Shown one piece after another: positions 5,544 through 12,625 of a DNA stretch of 13,172 bases (its first letter is position 1; every line of letters starts with the position of its first letter). Origin of the DNA: AC-32 sp046726435 (lineage in GTDB: Bacteria > Actinomycetota > Thermoleophilia > Gaiellales > Gaiellaceae). Below the pieces are notes generated by a model. That model was given only the letters and a program-made list of their open reading frames with translations. It was not told the DNA's origin and did no database searches. The stretch covers positions 1 to 13,172 of the forward strand of contig JBKPAM010000114.1 in NCBI GenBank assembly GCA_046726435.1. The letters run 5' to 3'. Both the position numbers and the translations under genes were made by a program.

Positions 5544-6126
5544 CGACCTGAACCTCTCGAACCTCAAGCCGGCCCAGGCTCGCAAGGACCGCAAGCGGAT
5601 CGGCCGCGGCATGGGCTCGGGCAAGGGCCGTTACTCGGGCCGCGGGCTGAAGGGCCAGAAGTCCCGCTCGGGCTCGCACAAGATGCGGCCTGGTTTCGAG
5701 GGCGGCCAGAACCCGCTCTACATGCGACTGGGCAAGAAGCGCGGGCCGTACTCCAAGGACGCGATGCCGATGGGGCCGCACCGCACCTCGACGCAGCCGG
5801 TCAACGTGGCGGCGCTCGAGGAGCGCTTCGACGCCGGCGCCGAGGTCACCCCGGAGGCGCTCCTCGACAAGGGGCTGATCCGCAGCACCCGCGTCGACGT
5901 GAAGCTGCTCGGCCAGGGTGAGCTGACCAAGACTCTGAGCATTGCCGTCCACGCCGCCTCGGCGAGCGCGCGCGAGAAGGTCGAAGCGGCCGGCGGGTCG
6001 CTGACCCTGCTGCGCGAGCCGAAAGAGCGCAAGCCGAAGTGCCGCCGAACGACGACGGACGCTCCCGAACCCGCCGGCGAGGAGGCCTCGCCCGAATCCG
6101 ATCAGGATTCGGGCGATGAAAGCTAG
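5536..6126 (+). CDS. rplO: 50S ribosomal protein L15 with acidic C-terminal tail
   Basis: 196 residues against about 145-150 typical. The N-terminus has the L15 signature: MPDDLNLSNLKPAQARKDRK, RIGRGMGSGKGRYSGRGLKG, QKSRSG and RPGFEGGQNPLYMRLGKKRG. The C-terminal domain includes VDVKLLGQGELTKTLSIAVH, ASAREKVEAAGGSLTLL. After residue about 162 the chain becomes a basic segment (KERKPKCRRT) and then an acidic Ser/Glu/Asp tail ending SDQDSGDES. L15 is a late-binding 50S protein reaching deep into 23S rRNA. The end of the gene contains a perfect 12-base inverted repeat. The TAG directly abuts the secY GTG, in the same frame. Confidence 0.96.
   Translation: MPDDLNLSNLKPAQARKDRKRIGRGMGSGKGRYSGRGLKGQKSRSGSHKMRPGFEGGQNPLYMRLGKKRGPYSKDAMPMGPHRTSTQPVNVAALEERFDAGAEVTPEALLDKGLIRSTRVDVKLLGQGELTKTLSIAVHAASASAREKVEAAGGSLTLLREPKERKPKCRRTTTDAPEPAGEEASPESDQDSGDES
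6088..6116 (+). promoter_or_regulatory. Perfect 12-base-pair hairpin at the rplO-secY junction
   Basis: TCGCCCGAATCC (6088-6099) and GGATTCGGGCGA (6105-6116) are exact reverse complements separated by five bases (GATCA). The element lies inside the last codons of rplO and ends ten bases before the secY GTG. There is no T-run after it, so it is not a standard terminator. secY has no visible Shine-Dalgarno, so this stem may influence secY initiation, ribosome coupling or mRNA processing. It may also be a small palindromic repeat captured in the non-conserved L15 tail. Confidence 0.65.
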
Positions 6127-7380
6127 GTGTTCTCCTGGCTCTCCAATGCGTGGCGCGTGCCGGAGCTACGGAAGCGGGTGCTCTTCACCGCACTGATCCT
6201 CGCCCTTTACCGCCTCGGTTCGTGGATCCCGGCTCCGGGCGTCAACTCCGACCAGATCAAGCAGTACTTCAGCAACCAGGGCGGCACGATCCTCGGCCTG
6301 CTGAACGTGTTCTCGGGAGGCGCGCTCTCGCAGTTCTCCCTGTTCGCGCTCGGGATCATGCCGTACGTCACCGCCTCGATCATCCTCCAGCTCCTGACGG
6401 TCGTGATCCCCAAGCTCGAGGAGCTCCAGAAGGAAGGCGAGGCCGGCTACGCCAAGATCAACCAGTACACGCGCTACCTGACCGTCGCCCTCGCGGCCGC
6501 TCAGGCGACGGGGTACGCGTACCTCTTCCAACGGCAGGGCGCGTTGACGAACAACTCCGGCCGCCTCGTGCTGATCATCATCACGCTCACCGCCGGCACC
6601 ACGCTGCTGATGTACATGGGCGAGCTGATCACGAAGCGCGGGATCGGCAACGGGATCTCGCTGCTGATCTTCGCGTCGATCCTCGTCTCGGCGCCCGCGG
6701 GCGTGACCGCCTGGTACAACGGCGGCCCGATGGAGAAGCTGTTCTTCCCGCTGATCGCGCTCGGGATCATCGTGGCGGTCGTCTTCATCCAGGAGGGCCA
6801 GCGGCGGATCCCGATCCAGTACGCGAAGCGGATGGTCGGCCGCAAGATGACGAGCGGCGAGTCGACCTACATGCCGCTGCGCGTGAACATGGCCGGGGTC
6901 ATCCCGATCATCTTCGCCGCGGCGGTGATGGCGTTCCCGCCGACGATCGGCCAGTACTTCCCGCAGACGCAGGGCTTCGTCAACCGCCACTTCCAGCCCT
7001 CGAGCCTGACCTACCTGGCGCTCGAGGCGTTCCTGATCATCATCTTCACGTACTTCTACACCGCGGTCCAGTTCAACCCGGTCGACCAGGCCGACAACCT
7101 CCGCAAGCACGGCGGCTACATCCCGGGCATCCGGCCTGGGCCGCCGACGGCGCAGTACCTCGACCGCGTGCTGACGCGGCTGACGTTACCCGGGTCGATT
7201 TACCTCGCTTTGGTCGCGGTGCTGCCGAGCATCTTCATCCGCTACGGCGGCTTCTCGCAGGCAACCTCGCGCGCCCTCGGCGGCACGTCGGTGCTGATCG
7301 TCGTCGGCGTCGCGCTCGACACGATGCGCCAGATGGAGTCGCAGATGATGATGCGCTCCTACGAAGGTTTCCTCAAGTAG
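6127..7380 (+). CDS. secY: Protein translocase subunit SecY
   Basis: 417-residue integral membrane protein, the channel of the SecYEG translocon. About ten hydrophobic segments can be seen, from VLFTALILALYRLG near residue 18 to GGTSVLIVVGVALDTM near residue 390. Diagnostic motifs: IPAPGVN, FSGGALSQFSLFALGIMPYV then TASIILQLLTVVIPKLEELQ in TM2, GIGNGISLLIFASI in TM4, and QRRIPIQYAKRMVGRK on a cytosolic loop. NPVDQADNLRKHGGYIPGIR (the conserved cytosolic loop that contacts ribosome and SecA) and a C-terminal MMMRSYEGFLK complete it. GTG at 6127 is forced because the rplO TAG directly precedes it in frame. The stop overlaps the adk GTG by one base (TAGTG). Confidence 0.98.
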   Translation: MFSWLSNAWRVPELRKRVLFTALILALYRLGSWIPAPGVNSDQIKQYFSNQGGTILGLLNVFSGGALSQFSLFALGIMPYVTASIILQLLTVVIPKLEELQKEGEAGYAKINQYTRYLTVALAAAQATGYAYLFQRQGALTNNSGRLVLIIITLTAGTTLLMYMGELITKRGIGNGISLLIFASILVSAPAGVTAWYNGGPMEKLFFPLIALGIIVAVVFIQEGQRRIPIQYAKRMVGRKMTSGESTYMPLRVNMAGVIPIIFAAAVMAFPPTIGQYFPQTQGFVNRHFQPSSLTYLALEAFLIIIFTYFYTAVQFNPVDQADNLRKHGGYIPGIRPGPPTAQYLDRVLTRLTLPGSIYLALVAVLPSIFIRYGGFSQATSRALGGTSVLIVVGVALDTMRQMESQMMMRSYEGFLK

Positions 7381-7958
7381 TGGCGAACATCCTGCTGCTC
7401 GGGCCTCAGGGCGCCGGCAAGGGAACTCAGGGAGCGCTGATCGCCGCGGAGTACGGCATCCCGCACGTCGCGACGGGCGACATGCTCCGCCGGGCGATCG
7501 CCGCGGACGGCGACCTCGGGCGCCGTGTCGGGCCGATCTACGACGTCGGCGGGCTCGTGCCCGACGACCTGATGATCGAGCTGATCCGCGAACGGCTGGC
7601 GGCGGATGACGCGCAGGCGGGCTTCGTACTCGACGGCTTCCCGCGGACCCTGGCGCAGGCGGAGGCGCTCGAGGAGCTCCTGCGCGAGGTCGGCCGGGCG
7701 CTCGACGTCGCCTTCGAGCTGCAGCTCGACGACGCGGTCGGACGCGAGCGAATGCTGAAGCGAGCCGTCGAGGAGAGGCGAACCGACGACACCCCGGAGT
7801 CGATCGAGCGCCGGCTCCAGCTCTACCACGACGAGACCGAGCCGCTGATCGAGTACTACCGCACCCGCGGTAACCTCGTGGGGATCCACGCCGACCGGCC
7901 GGTCCGGCAGGTCTTCGCGGAGATCCAGCAGGCCCTCGAGCAGGCGGCCGTTCGATGA
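7380..7958 (+). CDS. adk: Adenylate kinase, short form
   Basis: 192 residues. Interconverts ATP + AMP and 2 ADP in the cytoplasm. The P-loop is GPQGAGKGT (8-16), the AMP site includes ATGDMLRRAI (31-40), and DGFPRTLAQAEALE (85 on) is the adenylate kinase signature. RRTDDTPESIERRLQLYHDE (133-152) supplies the catalytic arginines and Asp pair. The LID region is the short type without the cysteine-containing insertion, as in the mycobacterial enzyme. The start is GTG 7380, overlapping the secY stop; the frame is open farther upstream inside secY, but that part is a shadow. The last four bases form ATGA with map. The secY-adk-map order is widespread in Gram-positives. Confidence 0.97.
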   Translation: MANILLLGPQGAGKGTQGALIAAEYGIPHVATGDMLRRAIAADGDLGRRVGPIYDVGGLVPDDLMIELIRERLAADDAQAGFVLDGFPRTLAQAEALEELLREVGRALDVAFELQLDDAVGRERMLKRAVEERRTDDTPESIERRLQLYHDETEPLIEYYRTRGNLVGIHADRPVRQVFAEIQQALEQAAVR

Positions 7959-8719
7959 TCATCCGGAAGGCTTCAGCCGAGATCGAGCGCATGGCCCGCG
8001 CCGGCGAGGTCGTCGCCGACACCCTCGCCCTGATCGGCGAGCACGCGCGGCCCGGAATCACCACCCAGGACCTCGACGAGCTGGCGGACGAGCACATCCG
8101 CTCGCGGGGCGGCGTTCCGACCTTCAAGGGCTACCGCGGCTACCCCGCGTCGATCTGCACGTCTCCGAACGAGATGGTCGTCCACGGCATCCCGGGCCTG
8201 TACGCGCTGCGCGAGGGCGACATCCTCTCCGTCGACGTCGGCGTGACCCTGGACGGCTTCGTCGCAGACTCGGCCTACACGTTCCCGATCGGCGAGATCT
8301 CGCCCGAGGCGGAACGGCTCCTCGAGGGCTGCCAGGCCGCGCTCGCCGCGGGGATCGAGCAGTGCCGGGTCGGCAACCACCTCTCCGACATCTCGCACGC
8401 GATCCAGCGCGTCACCGAGGAGCAGGGCTTCTCGGTGGTGCGAAGCCTCGTCGGCCACGGCGTCGGCCGCTCGATGCACGAGGAGCCGCAGATCCCGAAC
8501 TACGGCGACCCCGGCCGCGGCCCGCTGCTCGCCGAGGGAATGACCTTCGCGATCGAGCCGATGATCACGGCCGGGAGCGCGGACGTCGTCCTCCACGACG
8601 ACGAGTGGTCGATCTCGAGCGCCGACGGCTCGCTGGCGGCGCACTTCGAGCACACGGTGGCGGTCACCGGGAACGGTCCGCGAATCCTCACGGCCGCGAC
8701 CACAGCGGTCCGTACATGA
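7955..8719 (+). CDS. map: Methionine aminopeptidase, type I
   Basis: 254 residues; removes the initiator methionine from nascent proteins at the ribosome. It begins MIIRKASAEIERMARAGEVV with no N-terminal SH3/zinc-finger extension, so it is the short type Ia-like form. The metal ligands are all visible: D94 in SVDVG, D105 in ADSAYTF, H168 in GHGVGRSMHE, E201 in FAIEPM and E232 in HFEHT. H77 in VVHGIP is the expected active-site histidine. YRGYPASICTSPNEMVVHG is the usual substrate-pocket strand. The start overlaps adk (ATGA) and the end overlaps the following aminopeptidase gene (ATGA), so all three are probably co-translated. Confidence 0.97.
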   Translation: MIIRKASAEIERMARAGEVVADTLALIGEHARPGITTQDLDELADEHIRSRGGVPTFKGYRGYPASICTSPNEMVVHGIPGLYALREGDILSVDVGVTLDGFVADSAYTFPIGEISPEAERLLEGCQAALAAGIEQCRVGNHLSDISHAIQRVTEEQGFSVVRSLVGHGVGRSMHEEPQIPNYGDPGRGPLLAEGMTFAIEPMITAGSADVVLHDDEWSISSADGSLAAHFEHTVAVTGNGPRILTAATTAVRT

Positions 8720-9795
8720 GCGATAGGAGGGTCGAGCGCTACGCGGCGCTGCTGGTCGAGACCTGCATCGACGTACAGCCCGGCTGGCAGGTGCTGGTCA
8801 ACGGCGGCGCGCTGGCGCGTCCCTTGCTCGAGGAGGTCAGTCGGCTGGTGGGACGACGAGGCGCGTACGTGCTCCAACGGACGAGTCTCGCGGGCAGCGG
8901 GATCAACGTCCCCTGGGCACGCGAAGCGCCGGAGGAGCTCCTCGCGACACCCGCGTCGATCGAGGCGTTTGCATTCGACAACGCCGATGCGCTGATCTCG
9001 ATCGAGGCGCCCGAGAACACCCGAGAGCTGACGGGCCTTTCTGCGGAGCGGTTGGCGACGATCCAGGCCGGCATGCGCCCGCACCTCGAGCGCCTGCTGA
9101 CGATGGACCTCAAGTGGGTCGGCTGCCAGTACCCCACGCCGGCACTCGCTCAGGAAGCGGGGATGTCGCTCGAGGCGTTCACCGACTTCCTCTACGGCGC
9201 CTGCTTGCTCGACTGGGACGCCGAGCGCGAGCGGATGAGCCGCTACGCCGAGCGCTTCGACGGCGCCGAAGAGGTGCGGCTCGTCGCCGGCGGGACCGAC
9301 CTCCGGCTCGGCATCGCCGGCCGCAGGATGGAGGTCGACGCAGGCGGGGCCAACATGCCGGGCGGCGAGTTCTTCACCTCACCGCTCGAGGACTCCGCGG
9401 AAGGCGAGATCCACTTCGACGAGTTCCCCGCGGTCTACGCCGGGCGTGAGGTCAACGGGATCAGGCTGCGGTTCGAAGGCGGTCGGGTCGTCGACGCCGC
9501 GGCCAAGAGCAACGAAGAGTTCCTGCTCGAGATGCTCGACCTGGACGACGGCTCGCGCCGCCTCGGCGAGCTCGGCATCGGCTGCAACCCCGGCATCACG
9601 CGGCACATGAAGAACACCCTCTTCGACGAGAAGATCGACGGCACGGTCCATCTCGCGCTCGGAAACGGCCTCCCCGAGGTCGAAGGCACCAACGTCAGCC
9701 AGCTCCACTGGGACATCGTCAAGGACATGCGCCGCGACGGCCGGATCGAATTGGACGGAAAGGTCGTCCAGGAAGCCGGCCGCTGGCTTCTTTAG
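8716..9795 (+). CDS. M29-family metallo-aminopeptidase (AmpS/aminopeptidase T-like)
   Basis: 359 residues, close to the 360-415 range of peptidase family M29. It resembles leucyl aminopeptidase AmpS/AmpT, a cytoplasmic dimetal exopeptidase with broad N-terminal specificity. The N-terminal domain has RYAALLVETCIDVQPGWQVL. The catalytic domain shows the family blocks: MPGGEFFTSPLEDSAEGEI with E218; RLGELGIGCNP with E285; TLFDEKIDGTVHLALGNGLP with H312; and LHWDIVKDMR with H331 and D333. These fit the expected metal ligands, so the enzyme should be active. The start ATG overlaps map by four bases. This gene is not a standard member of the spc operon. Its coupling to map suggests a role in N-terminal trimming or peptide recycling. 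A terminator-like hairpin follows it. Confidence 0.9.
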   Translation: MSDRRVERYAALLVETCIDVQPGWQVLVNGGALARPLLEEVSRLVGRRGAYVLQRTSLAGSGINVPWAREAPEELLATPASIEAFAFDNADALISIEAPENTRELTGLSAERLATIQAGMRPHLERLLTMDLKWVGCQYPTPALAQEAGMSLEAFTDFLYGACLLDWDAERERMSRYAERFDGAEEVRLVAGGTDLRLGIAGRRMEVDAGGANMPGGEFFTSPLEDSAEGEIHFDEFPAVYAGREVNGIRLRFEGGRVVDAAAKSNEEFLLEMLDLDDGSRRLGELGIGCNPGITRHMKNTLFDEKIDGTVHLALGNGLPEVEGTNVSQLHWDIVKDMRRDGRIELDGKVVQEAGRWLL

Positions 9796-9801
9796 TGGGT
9801 T

Positions 9802-9810
9802 TGCTACCAT
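9802..9810 (+). promoter_or_regulatory. Possible extended -10 promoter before infA
   Basis: TGCTACCAT fits the extended -10 form (TGn plus TAnnAT). The best -35 candidate is CTGGCT at 9783-9788, 16 bases upstream, which is weak. Transcription would start near 9817 and serve infA-rplQ. The start would fall at the foot of the terminator-like hairpin, which complicates this reading. Confidence 0.35.
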
Positions 9811-9817
9811 AGCGGGC

Positions 9818-9839
9818 CGCGGCGGAAGCCGTGTTTTTT
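9818..9839 (+). terminator. Intrinsic-terminator-like hairpin with U6 tract
   Basis: A six-pair stem, 9818-9823 (CGCGGC) with 9828-9833 (GCCGTG, one G-U pair), is capped by the tetraloop GGAA (GNRA class). It is followed immediately by six Ts (9834-9839), the longest T-run noticed in this GC-rich window. It lies 22 bases after the aminopeptidase stop and 21 bases before the infA start. It would end the spc-adk-map transcript or act as an attenuator for the alpha operon. Confidence 0.6.
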
Positions 9840-9860
9840 CGTGTCTACGAGTGAGGTTGC

Positions 9861-10085
9861 TTGGCTCAGAAGGAAGAAAAGATCGAGGTGGAAGGCGAGG
9901 TCGTCGAGGCTCTTCCCAGCACCATGTTCAGGGTGCAGGTGGACGGCATGGACGGCACCGTCCTCGCGACGATCGCCGGCAAGATGCGCAAGCACTACAT
10001 CCGCATCCTCCCGGGCGACCGCGTAAAGGTGGAGCTCTCGCCGTACGACCTCACTCGAGGAAGGATCACGTACCGACACCGATGA
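9861..10085 (+). CDS. infA: Translation initiation factor IF-1
   Basis: 74 residues, an OB-fold factor that occupies the 30S A site during initiation. MAQKEEKIEVEGEVVEALPS is followed by TMFRVQVDGMDGTVLATIAG, KMRKHYIRILPGDRVKVELS and PYDLTRGRITYRHR, the near-invariant C-terminal block. The loop that usually reads like ENGHEVLAHISGKMR is here VDGMDGTVLATIAGKMR, lacking the histidine of AHISG; a mild divergence. The TTG start at 9861 gives the normal protein length and has GTGAGG (9851-9856) four bases upstream. First gene of the alpha-operon part. Its stop forms ATGA with rpmJ. Confidence 0.96.
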   Translation: MAQKEEKIEVEGEVVEALPSTMFRVQVDGMDGTVLATIAGKMRKHYIRILPGDRVKVELSPYDLTRGRITYRHR

Positions 10086-10195
10086 AAGTCCGAGCTTCAG
10101 TCAAGCCCATGTGCGAGCGCTGCCGCGTGATCAAGCGGCACGGTAAGACCATGGTCATCTGCACGAATCCGCGACACAAGCAAAGGCAGGGTTGA
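10082..10195 (+). CDS. rpmJ: 50S ribosomal protein L36, zinc form
   Basis: 37 residues, the smallest ribosomal protein. MKVRASVKPMCERCRVIKRH is the standard start. The zinc ligands C11, C14, C27 and H32 are all present, so this is the zinc-binding (C+) paralogue. The ATG overlaps the infA stop by four bases, and the stop overlaps the rpsM ATG by one base (TGATG). The infA-rpmJ-rpsM order is typical of Gram-positive bacteria. Confidence 0.97.
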   Translation: MKVRASVKPMCERCRVIKRHGKTMVICTNPRHKQRQG

Positions 10196-10578
10196 TGGCG
10201 CGAATTGCGGGCGTAAACCTCCCGAACCAGAAGCGGCTGGAAATCGGGCTGACCTACATCTACGGAATCGGCCGCTCGACCGCGCAGAAGATCTGCGAGG
10301 AGACCGGCCTTTCGCGCGACGAGAAGATCAAGGACCTCACCGACGAGGAGATCACCAAGCTCCGCGAGTACATCGACGGCAACCTCCAGGTCGAGGGCGA
10401 CCTGCGCCGCGAGCGCACGCAGGCGATCAAACGCCTCGGCGAGATCGGCGCCTACCGTGGGATCCGCCACCGCCGCGGCCTGCCGGTGAACGGCCAGCGC
10501 ACCAAGACGAACGCTCGCACCCGCAAGGGACCGAAGAAGACCGTGGGCCGGGGCAAGAGGGCTCCGCAGAAGACCTAG
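10195..10578 (+). CDS. rpsM: 30S ribosomal protein S13
   Basis: 127 residues. MARIAGVNLPNQKRLEIGLT opens the helix-two-turn-helix region, with IYGIGRSTAQKICEETGLS next. The C-terminal tail contains the hallmark RGIRHRRGLPVNGQRTKTNA and RTRKGPKKTV. S13 sits at the top of the 30S head, forms bridges to L5, and its basic tail contacts P-site tRNA. I chose ATG 10195 rather than the in-frame TTG 10192 because MARIAGV is the conserved start and it makes the TGATG junction with rpmJ. Confidence 0.97.
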   Translation: MARIAGVNLPNQKRLEIGLTYIYGIGRSTAQKICEETGLSRDEKIKDLTDEEITKLREYIDGNLQVEGDLRRERTQAIKRLGEIGAYRGIRHRRGLPVNGQRTKTNARTRKGPKKTVGRGKRAPQKT

Positions 10579-10582
10579 GCGA

Positions 10583-10987
10583 ATGGCACCCCCCAGACGA
10601 CAAGCGACGAGAGGTCGCGCGCGTCGCCGCGTGAAGAAGAACATCGCGATCGGCCAGGCGCACATCAAGACCTCGTTCAACAACACGATCGTCTCCCTCA
10701 CCGACAACGAGGGGAACGTGATCGCGTGGGAGTCGGCCGGCTCGGCCGGCTTCAAGGGCTCGCGCAAGTCAACGCCGTTCGCCGCGCAGGTCACCGCCGA
10801 CGCCTGCGCACGGAAGGGGATGGAGCACGGGCTGCAGAAGGTCGAGGTCTTCGTCAAGGGCCCCGGCTCGGGCCGCGAGACGGCGATCCGCTCGCTGCAG
10901 GCGGCGGGCCTCGAGATCCTCGGCGTCAAGGACGTCACCCCGCAGGCGCACAACGGCGTCCGCCCGAAGAAGCGGAGGCGCGTCTGA
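10583..10987 (+). CDS. rpsK: 30S ribosomal protein S11
   Basis: 134 residues. A basic N-terminus (MAPPRRQATRGRARRRVKKN) precedes the S11 core IAIGQAHIKTSFNNTIVSLT, GNVIAWESAGSAGFKGSRKS and TPFAAQVTADACARK. VEVFVKGPGSGRETAIRSLQ and VKDVTPQAHNGVRPKKRRRV form the conserved C-terminal half. S11 lies on the 30S platform near the E-site mRNA and the Shine-Dalgarno helix. It begins four bases after the rpsM stop and overlaps rpsD by one base (TGATG). Confidence 0.98.
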   Translation: MAPPRRQATRGRARRRVKKNIAIGQAHIKTSFNNTIVSLTDNEGNVIAWESAGSAGFKGSRKSTPFAAQVTADACARKGMEHGLQKVEVFVKGPGSGRETAIRSLQAAGLEILGVKDVTPQAHNGVRPKKRRRV

Positions 10988-11607
10988 TGGCCCGCTCACT
11001 CGGACCGAAGTGCCGCAACTGCCGCCGCGAAGGGATGAAGCTCTTCCTCAAGGGCGAGCGCTGCCTGACGGAGAAGTGCTCGGTCGAGCGCCGCAGCTAC
11101 CCGCCGGGCGAGCACGGCCGCGGCCGGATCAAGCAGTCGGAGTACCTGCTGCAGCTGCGCGAGAAGCAGAAGGCGCGGCGCTACTACGGCCTGCTCGAGA
11201 AGCAGTTCCGCACCTACTACACCAAGGCCGCCAAGGGCTCGGGCATCACGGGCGAGGAGCTGCTCCGGATGCTGGAGACGAGGCTCGACAACGTCATCTA
11301 CCGGCTCGGCTTCGCCGCCTCGCGCGCGCAAGCCCGCCAGCTCGTGCGCCACGGCCACTTCCAGGTCAACGGCCGCAGGGTGAACATCCCGAGCTACCAG
11401 GTCCGTCCCGACGACGTGGTCATGCTGCGCCCGGGCAGCCCGGCCGAGCAGGTCGTCCGCGACGCGACCGACCTGACGGCCTCGGTCACGCCCTGGCTGC
11501 AGGCCGACCACGACGGCCTTACCGGCAAGGTGCTCAAGTGGCCCGAGCGGGAGGAGATCGACACTCCCGTCCAGGAATCGCTCATCGTCGAGCTCTACTC
11601 GAAGTAA
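10987..11607 (+). CDS. rpsD: 30S ribosomal protein S4, zinc form
   Basis: 206 residues. The N-terminus has a four-cysteine zinc site, C9, C12, C26 and C31 (GPKCRNCRREG and ERCLTEKCSV), the zinc-type S4. GEHGRGRIKQSEYLLQLREK and QKARRYYGLLEKQFRTYY are family signatures. The S4 RNA-binding domain is LETRLDNVIYRLGFAASRAQ then ARQLVRHGHFQVNGRRVNIP. S4 nucleates the 16S 5' domain and in E. coli represses the alpha operon by binding a pseudoknot before rpsM. No comparable gap precedes rpsM here, where rpmJ overlaps it. The TAA stop is followed by a 37-base gap with a small AACGC-TAC-GCGTT stem (11607-11619) before rpoA. Confidence 0.98.
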   Translation: MARSLGPKCRNCRREGMKLFLKGERCLTEKCSVERRSYPPGEHGRGRIKQSEYLLQLREKQKARRYYGLLEKQFRTYYTKAAKGSGITGEELLRMLETRLDNVIYRLGFAASRAQARQLVRHGHFQVNGRRVNIPSYQVRPDDVVMLRPGSPAEQVVRDATDLTASVTPWLQADHDGLTGKVLKWPEREEIDTPVQESLIVELYSK

Positions 11608-11633
11608 ACGCTACGCGTTCTAGGAACCACAAA

Positions 11634-11640
11634 GGAAGGA
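11634..11640 (+). promoter_or_regulatory. Shine-Dalgarno for rpoA
   Basis: GGAAGGA, with an upstream AAAGGA (11631-11636), sits four to nine bases before the rpoA ATG at 11645. It supports that start over an out-of-frame ATG at 11640, whose frame ends after eight codons. Confidence 0.6.
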
Positions 11641-11644
11641 TGGA

Positions 11645-12625
11645 ATGGCAGTTCGAACCAGCTTGATGGAGTTCCAGATCCCGCGGATCGTCCACGAGGA
11701 AGTCGACGAGAACCGCGGTGTCTTCGTGATCGAGCCGCTCGACCGTGGCTTCGGTTACACCTTCGGGAACTCGCTGCGCCGCGTGCTGCTCTCGTCGCTC
11801 GAGGGCGCAGCGGTGACCTCGGTCAAGATCGAGGGCGTCGCGCACGAGTTCACCACGCTGCCGGGCGTCCGCGAGGACGTGACCGACATCCTGCTCAACT
11901 TCAAGAACCTGATCTGCCGGCTCCACGGCGAGTCGCCCGAAATCGAGGTGCGGCTCTCGAAGAAGGGCGCCGGCCCGGTCAAGGCCTCCGACATCGAGGC
12001 TCCGGCCGAGCTCGAGATCCTGAACCCCGACCTCGAGATCGCAAACCTCTCCGACAAGGGCAAGCTCGAGGTCACGCTGACGATCGGCCGCGGCCGCGGC
12101 TACGTGCCGGCGGAGCTGAACCGCGGGCCCGAGCACACCATCGGCGTGATCCCGATCGACTCGATCTTCTCGCCTGTGCGGCGCGTCTCGTACGACGTCG
12201 AGGCCGCCCGCGTGGGGCAGCGCACCGATTACGACAAGCTGCGGATCGACGTCACGACCGACGGCTCCATCGACCCACGCGAGTCGATCGGCCAGGCCGC
12301 CGAGATCCTGATCCGCCAGCTCGCGATCTTCACCGATCTCGACCGCATCGAAGGCTTCGGCGAACAGGCCGCCGCCGAGACGCAGGCCGAGCCTGCTCTC
12401 GCGCACGGGATGGAGAACTTCCCGATCGAGGAGCTCGAGCTCGGCGTCCGCTCGTACAACTGCCTCAAGCGCGTCGGCATCGAGACGATCGGTGACCTCG
12501 TCACGAAGACCGAGAACGAGCTCGCAGCGATCCCGAACTTCGGCAAGAAGTCGATCGAAGAGGTCAAGGAGACGCTCGCCACGCACGGCCTGAACCTGCG
12601 CGGCGAGGAGGGCCCCGCCGCGTGA
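11645..12625 (+). CDS. rpoA: DNA-directed RNA polymerase subunit alpha
   Basis: 326 residues. The N-terminal domain (about 8-235) dimerises and scaffolds beta and beta-prime: RGFGYTFGNSLRRVLLSSLE and GVREDVTDILLNFKNL are the classic blocks, with GYVPAELNR later. A variable Ala/Glu linker (about 236-256) leads to the C-terminal domain (257-326): LELGVRSYNCLKRVGIETIG and IPNFGKKSIEEVKETLATHG. In that domain R269, N272, N298, G300, K302 and S303 align by eye with E. coli R265, N268, N294, G296, K298 and S299, which bind UP-element DNA. That function is therefore likely conserved. The stop overlaps the rplQ start (GTGA). Confidence 0.98.
   Translation: MAVRTSLMEFQIPRIVHEEVDENRGVFVIEPLDRGFGYTFGNSLRRVLLSSLEGAAVTSVKIEGVAHEFTTLPGVREDVTDILLNFKNLICRLHGESPEIEVRLSKKGAGPVKASDIEAPAELEILNPDLEIANLSDKGKLEVTLTIGRGRGYVPAELNRGPEHTIGVIPIDSIFSPVRRVSYDVEAARVGQRTDYDKLRIDVTTDGSIDPRESIGQAAEILIRQLAIFTDLDRIEGFGEQAAAETQAEPALAHGMENFPIEELELGVRSYNCLKRVGIETIGDLVTKTENELAAIPNFGKKSIEEVKETLATHGLNLRGEEGPAA

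Noticed and set aside
6150..7379. In-frame upstream extension of adk through secY
   Set aside because: It is the out-of-frame reading of secY; Adk begins at GTG 7380 with the P-loop eight residues in.
11607..11619. AACGC-TAC-GCGTT hairpin after rpsD as a terminator
   Set aside because: Only five base pairs, overlapping the stop codon, with no T-run; rpoA follows after a short gap with a good Shine-Dalgarno.
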